From JBEEOW01 sp041191405 (GTDB lineage Bacteria > Bacteroidota > Bacteroidia > Cytophagales > UBA9547), in assembly GCA_041191405.1 (NCBI GenBank), contig JBEEOW010000063.1:1-6261 (forward strand): a DNA stretch of 6,261 nucleotides. Reading direction: 5' to 3'. Positions 1 to 5,900 of the stretch are shown here, piece after piece (within the stretch, counting starts at the first letter, position 1; each line of letters opens with the position of its first letter). Position numbers and translations under genes: made by a program. The notes under the pieces are model-generated. The model saw nothing but the letters and a program-made list of their open reading frames with translations. It was not told where the DNA came from and searched no databases.

Positions 1-918
1 TTCATGAGCTCCATATGGTGAGGCTTTTGTTAATTCAGAAATAACAGAATCATATGAATAGGAAATATTTATAAAACCAAATTTATATCCTAATAAAAAA
101 ATCAACGATTCATTGTTTGGATTATCTTTATAATGTTTAATGATAGGTATACATCTGTACCACAACCCTAACATTAAACTAGAATGACTATAAAAAATCC
201 CTGCATCAACTTGATCAGATTTCCCTTGAGTTTTATAATGAATTGTGGGTGTAAACGAACTCAAATCTCCAGTTTTTTCTTTTGATTTATTTACAATTTT
301 ATAACCCAAGATATATATTTGTTTTATAGGCAAAATACTTTCGTCTTTAATAAACGACTGATTTGGCTCGTTTAAATGATGCATACTATATCCAAACCAA
401 AAATTATTAGTAAATACCAAACCTCCAAATGACATATCAATAAAATTAGTAGATTGGTTATTTTCAAAATTTGAAAGATTTGAATTTATACCATCTTGCG
501 TAATTTGTTCTGGGAAAATAAGCTTTGTATAATCTAAAGTTCTATTTACAATTCCTAATTGCCCACCAAAACGTATAATACATTTATTATTAAAAGTAGC
601 CAATTCATAACTTAACAACCCTTGAAACTCATTAGACCTTATATTACCATTACCTTGAATATCATTTAATACATAAGCACCAATTCCTAAATTTCTCTTA
701 GCTAAATAACCATCAATTGACGCAAAAGATGTAATAAATTTTGCATCATTACCAGGCCATTGAATTCTTTCATGCAACATTAATCTTGTTTGATGTGCAC
801 TGCCAGCAAAAGCGGGATTTGAATAAATTGTATTTGTATAAAATTGGGAAAATTGAATATCTTGAGCAAAAATTGCAAGACTTAAAAAATTAAATAATAT
901 AATTACCCCAAATTTCAT
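1..918 (-). CDS. PorP/SprF-family type IX secretion system outer-membrane protein (C-terminus cut by window edge)
   Basis: This minus-strand frame is open for 306 codons from ATG at 918 to the window edge with no stop. It begins MKFGVIILFNFLSLAIFAQ, a classic signal peptide with a likely cut after FAQ. The mature protein starts DIQFSQFYTNTIYSNPAFAG, the hallmark of the PorP/SprF family (QFSQFY..P...NPAFAG). An RIQWP motif, alternating beta-strand-like segments (GLVFTNNFWFGYSMHHL) and a final SPYGAHE also fit; GAHE is the near-terminal family motif, so only about 10-20 residues should be missing. In Flavobacterium johnsoniae, SprF is required for secretion of the adhesin SprB, and related proteins pair with cargo bearing type B C-terminal domains. 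The product should be an outer-membrane beta-barrel. It is divergent from the adhesin gene with 72 bp between start codons, so I infer it serves that adhesin. No clear Shine-Dalgarno is visible, as is common in Bacteroidota. Family assignment is firm; the exact partner is inferred. Confidence 0.9.
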   Translation of the reverse strand, partial: MKFGVIILFNFLSLAIFAQDIQFSQFYTNTIYSNPAFAGSAHQTRLMLHERIQWPGNDAKFITSFASIDGYLAKRNLGIGAYVLNDIQGNGNIRSNEFQGLLSYELATFNNKCIIRFGGQLGIVNRTLDYTKLIFPEQITQDGINSNLSNFENNQSTNFIDMSFGGLVFTNNFWFGYSMHHLNEPNQSFIKDESILPIKQIYILGYKIVNKSKEKTGDLSSFTPTIHYKTQGKSDQVDAGIFYSHSSLMLGLWYRCIPIIKHYKDNPNNESLIFLLGYKFGFINISYSYDSVISELTKASPYGAHE

Positions 919-990
919 ATTGCAAAAATACATTTTTTTAGTAAATTATTTATATTTTTACACAAATTTGATTGCTACACTCCCCTTGCT
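919..990. promoter_or_regulatory. Divergent intergenic region with weak promoter-like boxes
   Basis: This 72-bp, strongly AT-rich gap separates two divergent start codons and must hold promoters for both genes unless they lie inside the coding regions. On the minus strand, 930-923 reads TATTTTTG, an exact match to the Bacteroidota -7 box TAnnTTTG. It lies only four bases before the ATG at 918, which would leave almost no leader, and no TTTG sits at the right distance upstream. On the plus strand, 963-970 reads CAAATTTG, a one-mismatch -7 box and a perfect palindrome, 20 bases before the ATG at 991; its -33 element is poor. No purine-rich ribosome binding site is visible on either side. Assignment of individual boxes is tentative. 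Confidence 0.35.
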
Positions 991-3900
991 ATGAAATTTG
1001 CAAAAATATATTTATTTTTATTACCCATACTTACTATTTGTAAGACTTTTGCACAATCTCCCCAATGTGACAATGGAGTTCCATTTTTTAATGTTAACTT
1101 AACTGGCAATAACGATAGTTTATGGTTTAGCCCTAGTACTGTTCGAAGTGGACTTTGTTGTGGTTTAGACCCATTGGCAAAACCACCTATTAGGTGTGTT
1201 CAATTTGCTATAACATTAGATTCAAATACAGCTGGTATAAAGTTTACTGTACCATCAGGAGCATTACCTCCAGGCGCATTAGGTTACTCAATCGACTGTG
1301 GGAAAATGTATCAAGTTGGAGATGAAATATGCTTAGATCCACCTTGGCCACGCTATTTAACTTTTTGCAAACCTGGTAACAATCCAAATGTATATTCAAT
1401 TCAGGCAATTCCTAAGCCTAAAGTTACCCCCCCAATTGTTGTAAGTGATGGATGTACAGGTATATTAAGTGCAGAAGGATTTATTACATCTACAATTAAA
1501 TGGGAAGCTGTTCCAAGCAATCCATTGTATGATTCATATCTAAACTGTACTGTTGCTTGTACTACTGTTACTGCGACATGGAAAGCAGGTGCGCCTGAAT
1601 ATGTTGACTACCAAGTTTCTGGTATGCCTATTGGAGGATGCTCAAATACACTTGTAACTAAAAAAACAAGAGTATATTTTGTTAACGATAAAAAAGCTAT
1701 AATAACACCTAAAAACCCTACAGTATGTTTTGGACAAAGCACTGCAAAATTAACTGCCACAGGCACTGGAGGTAAACCGCCATACAAATATTTATGGAGC
1801 ACTGGTGATACTACCCAATCTATAATAGCTGGAGTGGGCAAATATTCAGTAAAAATTTTCGATGCATCAAGTTGCCCAGAAGCAAGAGATTCTGTTATTG
1901 TAACTCAAAATTTATTACCAATAGACGTAAATGCTGGTAATGACCAGTCGTTTTGTAAAAATACATTACCCTCAGCTATAAATTTAGTAGCTACATTTCA
2001 ACAGGCTAAAGGTATAAAATGGAGTGGTGGAAATTTATCACCCAACGATAGTTCTTTGTCTGTTTTCTACATTCCAACACAAACAGATATAAATGCAGGA
2101 AAAATTACATTTAAATTAAAATCTACAGGAAATGGTTCATGCGATGCAGATTCTGACTTTGTAGATATAAATTTTTTAAATATACCTGTAGCTAACCATA
2201 CCGGAAATAGTATTTGTTTAGGTAACTCTTCAACGCAAACCACTACACTACAAAATGGAGAAACAGCTAAATGGTTAGATGCTAATAATGCAGTTTTGAG
2301 TACTACATATTCTGTAAGTCTTATCCCTACTGTAAGTTCTATTTATACTTTAGAAATTACTAATACCGATAATTGTACAACTAGCGATACTTTTCAAATT
2401 AAGGTTCTCACTCCTTCTGTTTTGGTGCAAGCTGACACTCTTATTTGTGAAGGAGCTACTGTAAATATATCTCCTAAAATAACTACTCTTGGTTCGGATA
2501 ATTTATTGTATGCTTGGAGTAAAAACAATGTTTTAACTGCCAATACTTCTTCTTCTGTTTCTAACTCAGGGGCCAATACTTACAGTTTGACTTACGGTAA
2601 TATTTGCAAAAACACATTAAACTTCGCTGTTACTACTTATCCTATTTCTGTAGATGCTGGATTAAATACTGGTTTGTGTGTAAATGCTAGTAATAAAACT
2701 ATCAACCTTTTAGGTAGTAGTACCAATTCGGCTGGTGTTAAATGGTTTGGTGGAAATGGCACATTTTCTTCTACTAATACTAAAGCTACTACGTATACTC
2801 TTGATAATTCAGAACTTAACCCTGGTGATTCTATCAAACTATTTATCCAATCTGATGGAAATACTGGTTGTAAAGTTGCCAAAGATTCTGTTTGGGTAAA
2901 AATATTGAAAAAACCTGTGGCTAACCATACCGGAAATAGTATTTGTTTAGGTAGTTCTTCAACGCAAACCACTACACTACAAAATGGAGAAACAGCTAAA
3001 TGGTTAGATGCTAATAATGCAGTTTTGAGTACTACATATTCTGTAAGTCTTATCCCTACTGTAAGTTCTATTTATACTTTAGAAATTACTAATACCGATA
3101 ATTGTACAACTAGCGATACTTTTCAAATTAAGGTTCTCACTCCTTCTGTTTTGGTGCAAGCTGACACTCTTATTTGTGAAGGAGCTACTGTAAATATATC
3201 TCCTAAAATAACTACTCTTGGTTCGGATAATTTATTGTATGCTTGGAGTAAAAACAATGTTTTAACTGCCAATACTTCTTCTTCTGTTTCTAACTCAGGG
3301 GCCAATACTTACAGTTTGACTTACGGTAATATTTGCAAAAACACATTAAACTTCGCTGTTACTACTTATCCTATTTCTGTAGATGCTGGATTAAATACTG
3401 GTTTGTGTGTAAATGCTAGTAATAAAACTATCAACCTTTTAGGTAGTAGTACCAATTCGGCTGGTGTTAAATGGTTTGGTGGAAATGGCACATTTTCTTC
3501 TACTAATACTAAAGCTACTACGTATACTCTTGATAATTCAGAACTTAACCCTGGTGATTCTATCAAACTATTTATCCAATCTGATGGAAATACTGGTTGT
3601 AAAGTTGCCAAAGATTCTGTTTGGGTAAAAATATTGAAAAAACCTGTGGCTAACCATACCGGAAATAGTATTTGTTTAGGTAGTTCTTCAACGCAAACCA
3701 CTACACTACAAAATGGAGAAACAGCTAAATGGTTAGATGCTAATAATGCAGTTTTGAGTACTACATATTCTGTAAGTCTTATCCCTACTGTAAGTTCTAT
3801 TTATACTTTAGAAATTACTAATACCGATAATTGTACAACTAGCGATACTTTTCAAATTAAGGTTCTCACTCCTTCTGTTTTGGTGCAAGCTGACACTCTT

Positions 3901-4329
3901 ATTTGTGAAGGAGCTACTGTAAATATATCTCCTAAAATAACTACTCTTGGTTCGGATAATTTATTGTATGCTTGGAGTAAAAACAATGTTTTAACTGCCA
4001 ATACTTCTTCTTCTGTTTCTAACTCAGGGGCCAATACTTACAGTTTGACTTACGGTAATATTTGCAAAAACACATTAAACTTCGCTGTTACTACTTATCC
4101 TATTTCTGTAGATGCTGGATTAAATACTGGTTTGTGTGTAAATGCTAGTAATAAAACTATCAACCTTTTAGGTAGTAGTACCAATTCGGCTGGTGTTAAA
4201 TGGTTTGGTGGAAATGGCATATTTTCTTCTACTAACACTAAGGCAACTACTTATACGCTTGATAATTCAGAACTTAACCCTAGTGATTCTATCAAACTAT
4301 TTATCCAATCTGATGGAAATACTGGTTGA
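991..4329 (+). CDS. SprB-like modular surface adhesin, N-terminal part, ended by an in-frame TGA in the third super-repeat
   Basis: The 1112-codon frame starts at ATG 991, chosen because a signal peptide follows at once (MKFAKIYLFLLPILTICKTFAQ). Residues 23-235 form a Cys-rich region (GLCCGL, IRCVQF, DCGKMY, FCKPGNN, LNCTVAC) that resembles the N-terminus of giant Bacteroidota gliding-associated proteins. Residues 236-309 are a SprB repeat (GGKPPYKYLWSTGDTTQSI). Residues 310-400 are an Ig/PKD-like module (NAGNDQ...KWSGGN). From residue 401 come three 243-residue units, each with three Ig-like modules of about 73, 77 and 93 residues. Each module has two cysteines in matching places (for example LICEG and NICKN), likely one disulfide per module. 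The product would be exported to the periplasm and, if complete, sent through the T9SS to the cell surface for adhesion or gliding. Codon 1113 is TGA where the other copies have TGT (Cys), so this is a truncated protein without its sorting domain. SprB-like family is well supported; the exact ligand or role is unknown. Confidence 0.85.
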   Translation: MKFAKIYLFLLPILTICKTFAQSPQCDNGVPFFNVNLTGNNDSLWFSPSTVRSGLCCGLDPLAKPPIRCVQFAITLDSNTAGIKFTVPSGALPPGALGYSIDCGKMYQVGDEICLDPPWPRYLTFCKPGNNPNVYSIQAIPKPKVTPPIVVSDGCTGILSAEGFITSTIKWEAVPSNPLYDSYLNCTVACTTVTATWKAGAPEYVDYQVSGMPIGGCSNTLVTKKTRVYFVNDKKAIITPKNPTVCFGQSTAKLTATGTGGKPPYKYLWSTGDTTQSIIAGVGKYSVKIFDASSCPEARDSVIVTQNLLPIDVNAGNDQSFCKNTLPSAINLVATFQQAKGIKWSGGNLSPNDSSLSVFYIPTQTDINAGKITFKLKSTGNGSCDADSDFVDINFLNIPVANHTGNSICLGNSSTQTTTLQNGETAKWLDANNAVLSTTYSVSLIPTVSSIYTLEITNTDNCTTSDTFQIKVLTPSVLVQADTLICEGATVNISPKITTLGSDNLLYAWSKNNVLTANTSSSVSNSGANTYSLTYGNICKNTLNFAVTTYPISVDAGLNTGLCVNASNKTINLLGSSTNSAGVKWFGGNGTFSSTNTKATTYTLDNSELNPGDSIKLFIQSDGNTGCKVAKDSVWVKILKKPVANHTGNSICLGSSSTQTTTLQNGETAKWLDANNAVLSTTYSVSLIPTVSSIYTLEITNTDNCTTSDTFQIKVLTPSVLVQADTLICEGATVNISPKITTLGSDNLLYAWSKNNVLTANTSSSVSNSGANTYSLTYGNICKNTLNFAVTTYPISVDAGLNTGLCVNASNKTINLLGSSTNSAGVKWFGGNGTFSSTNTKATTYTLDNSELNPGDSIKLFIQSDGNTGCKVAKDSVWVKILKKPVANHTGNSICLGSSSTQTTTLQNGETAKWLDANNAVLSTTYSVSLIPTVSSIYTLEITNTDNCTTSDTFQIKVLTPSVLVQADTLICEGATVNISPKITTLGSDNLLYAWSKNNVLTANTSSSVSNSGANTYSLTYGNICKNTLNFAVTTYPISVDAGLNTGLCVNASNKTINLLGSSTNSAGVKWFGGNGIFSSTNTKATTYTLDNSELNPSDSIKLFIQSDGNTG
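2191..2919 (+). repeat. Tandem super-repeat copy 1 (729 bp, 243 codons, modules A-B-C)
   Basis: This is the first of three consecutive direct repeats, beginning GCTAACCATACCGG. It encodes module A (ANHTGNSICLG to FQIKVL), module B (TPSVLVQADT to FAVTTY) and module C (PISVDAGLNT to KILKKPV). By eye it differs from copy 2 at only two positions, 2225 and 2226 (AAC Asn against AGT Ser). The unit is a whole number of codons, so copy-number change would keep the frame. Confidence 0.95.
2920..3648 (+). repeat. Tandem super-repeat copy 2 (729 bp)
   Basis: This middle copy abuts copies 1 and 3 with no spacer. It is the best reference for the unit: it keeps Cys TGT at 3598-3600, the position that is TGA in copy 3. 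Near-identity to both neighbours at DNA level, including wobble positions, points to recent duplication or ongoing homogenisation. Confidence 0.95.
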
Positions 4330-4377
4330 AAAGTTGCCAAAGATTCTGTTTGGGTAAAAATATTGAAAAAACCTGTG
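3649..4377 (+). repeat. Tandem super-repeat copy 3 (729 bp) with a diverged tail and a stop codon
   Basis: The first 571 bp match copy 2 by eye. Eight substitutions then fall between 4220 and 4329. Five are silent (4236, 4242, 4245, 4251, 4257). Two change residues: 4220 (Thr to Ile) and 4282 (Gly to Ser). The last, 4329, turns TGT into TGA. The final 48 bp (4330-4377) are again identical to copy 2. The stop falls at residue 227 of 243, the second cysteine of module C. Confidence 0.95.
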
Positions 4378-5109
4378 GCAGATATTCACAACAAATTAGT
4401 TTGTTTAAATTCAAATATAAAATTAATACCCGAAAATATTTTTAATGTATATAAGTACCAATGGAGTATTGATGGAGTTTCTACAAGTACAGATTCGATA
4501 TTCAGTTTTAATGTAAATAAAAACACATATAAAGTTAAATTAATTACCTTATCGAAGGATTTGTGTGAAAATCAATCAGAAATTGAAGTTAACTCTTTTA
4601 ACAAACCCAACATAAGTGTTAGAGATACAAGCCTTTGTTTGGGTGTAGAATATTATATACAATCAAAAATAAACAATAATACAATTCAAAACGGTAATTA
4701 CTTTTGGTATAAAAACAATATTCTTATTGATACATTACAGTCAATAAAAATATCTGAATCAGGAATATATGTTATTAAATATGGTAAAGGAGAGTGTTTT
4801 GGTGAAGATTCAGCTGAAATTAACTATACAAGTAAAGATGTTTTAGGGATACAAGAATTTCCTATTTGTTTAAAAGACAAAACTGTTAAATTAAGTGTAA
4901 AAAATTATTTTAAATATCCAGTAAAATGGAAAGGTGGAAATGGAATATTTTCCCCTTCAGATACTAGCCAAAATGTTACTTATACTTTTGCTTCAAATGA
5001 AAATCAAGAAATAGCACAAATGTTATTTATTGTTGAATCTCTAAAACCAACAATAACCTGTTCTTCAAAAATGGACAGTATATGGATAAGTCCTTTATCA
5101 TTACCAATA
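4378..5109 (+). repeat. Diverged fourth super-repeat copy (732 bp, 244 codons)
   Basis: DNA identity to copies 1-3 ends abruptly at 4378, but the protein keeps the A-B-C order and nearly the same length. It starts PVAD, like PVAN of the other copies. Module B keeps YFWYKNN and IKYG against YAWSKNN and LTYG. Module C keeps VKWKGGNGIFSPSDT against VKWFGGNGTFSSTNT. It is therefore an old copy of the same unit, one codon longer. Confidence 0.8.
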
Positions 5110-5742
5110 GCAAACATTACCCAAGATACAGTATGTGAAGGATTTAATACAAACATTAAAGCAATTTCTATTTCAAAAAATTTATATGAATGGACTTATC
5201 TTGGACAAAAATCATACGATAACAATTTAACTACTAATGCTATTAATGGAAATTTAATAAACCTTAAAATTCAAGATAGTATTACAGGATGTCGAAATGA
5301 ACTGAATTATAACATATTTAGTGTAAACCCTCCAAGTATAAAAATCAATTTCGCTCCACCTTGTAAAGGCTCAACTTCAATATTAAATACTACATTAGAA
5401 ATTAAAAATTATTTAAAAGGCTTAGGTAATTACGTTTGGTATAAAAATAATGAAATAATAAACAATGAAAACAAATCCTCACTTGAAACAAAAAATGACA
5501 ATTTGTATAAAGTAAAGTTTAATATAGGAGAATGTGTTGCCAAAGATAGCGCCTATGTTGAATTTAAAGATGCCCCTAAACTAAACCTACAAGACAAAGT
5601 TGAATTTTGTAAAGAAACAGATTTATATATTACCTTAGAAGGAGGTACAGGCTATACAAAGTATGTATGGGAATTTGATGAAAATCAAACTAATCCAAAA
5701 ATTATTGTTAATGAAGATAAATATTATTCATTAACAGTTTAT
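5110..5742 (+). repeat. Incomplete fifth super-repeat: modules A and B plus a different last module
   Basis: It opens PIANITQDTVCEG, aligning with PVANHTGNSICLG, and continues with a B-like module (NYVWYKNNE, VKFNIGECVA). The third module (FCKETDLYITLEGGTGYTKY, then WEFDENQ) resembles the last PKD-like module found just before C-terminal sorting domains rather than module C. It stops at SLTVY, before the expected second cysteine. The right boundary is approximate because the insertion sequence begins somewhere in 5731-5745. Confidence 0.6.
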
Positions 5743-5786
5743 CTCTACTTTGTCACATTAAAAATCTCAAAAAAATTACCTTGATA

Positions 5787-5818
5787 TTTGCATAATAATC
5801 TGATAATTAGTATATTTA
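5787..5818 (+). promoter_or_regulatory. Possible Bacteroidota-type promoter for the transposase
   Basis: TTTG at 5787-5790 and TATATTTA at 5811-5818 are separated by 20 bases. This is close to the Bacteroidota sigma consensus TTTG, about 19 bases, TAnnTTTG, with one mismatch in the last base. The implied transcript would start near 5824, just before the hairpin at 5834-5862. The region is AT-rich, so a chance match is possible. Confidence 0.35.
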
Positions 5819-5833
5819 AGTATTAAAAATAGA

Positions 5834-5862
5834 AAGAGCCCTCTGGACAAGAAAGGGCTCTT
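5834..5862. other. Perfect 9-bp stem-loop in the insertion-sequence leader
   Basis: AAGAGCCCT (5834-5842) pairs perfectly with AGGGCTCTT (5854-5862) around an 11-base loop. It is the most GC-rich short element in its surroundings. On the plus strand no T-run follows, so it is not a normal terminator for the adhesin. On the minus strand the stem is followed by a T-rich stretch (TTCTATTTTTAATA), so it could end minus-strand transcripts leaving the element. Placed in the transposase leader, it may also limit translation from transcripts that read in from outside, as leader hairpins do in some insertion sequences. The structure is certain as sequence; the role is inferred. Confidence 0.6.
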
Positions 5863-5900
5863 CAAAACAAGAATTTAATACTAATAAGGATGATAAAACT

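Larger units (their letters stand above)
4330..5784 (+). pseudogene. Continuation of the same adhesin gene after the TGA, ending in insertion-sequence DNA
   Basis: The frame stays the same as in the upstream part and is open for 484 codons after the TGA. The first 16 codons (KVAKDSVWVKILKKPV) equal the end of the identical super-repeats, so this is not an independent gene. A nominal TTG start at 4363 lies inside that repeat and has no signal peptide after it. Six further modules follow, in the order A-B-C, then A-B plus a last PKD-like module. Each keeps the two-Cys pattern (VCLN/LCEN, LCLG/ECFG, ICLK/TCSS, VCEG/GCRN, PCKG/ECVA), except the last, which shows only FCKE. That module breaks off at SLTVY (about 5742), where homologous modules reach a GC. 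The remaining residues LYFVTLKISKKLP and the TGA at 5782 are probably read from insertion-sequence DNA. No type B C-terminal T9SS domain is present. It is unlikely to be translated on its own. Confidence 0.8.

Noticed and set aside
1608..4034. Minus-strand open frames within the adhesin gene, including ones recurring every 729 bp
   Set aside because: They are opposite-strand shadows of the coding repeats, recur only because the DNA repeats, and have no family resemblance or leader.
4327..4353. TGA read as selenocysteine (Cys to Sec position, with a small hairpin CCAAA/TTTGG at 4337-4353 just downstream)
   Set aside because: The stem is only five base pairs and the same bases occur in the two copies that have TGT. 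Nothing else in the window suggests selenocysteine use. A mutation or sequencing error is simpler.
2191..4377. CRISPR array or non-coding satellite
   Set aside because: The repeats are 729 bp, directly adjacent without spacers, fully open in one frame, and encode Ig-like modules.
4363..5784. A separate gene starting at TTG 4363
   Set aside because: The TTG lies within the last codons of the third repeat, in the same frame as the upstream gene, and encodes the usual repeat end KILKKPV rather than a signal peptide. It is the downstream half of one gene.
991..5784. An alternative genetic code reading TGA as an amino acid
   Set aside because: TGG encodes tryptophan throughout, and the frames here contain no other internal TGA in about 1900 codons. 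One TGA at a known Cys codon does not support recoding.
5834..5862. Rho-independent terminator of the adhesin gene
   Set aside because: No T-run follows the stem on the plus strand, and it lies inside insertion-sequence DNA. Only a minus-strand terminator role fits the flanking bases.
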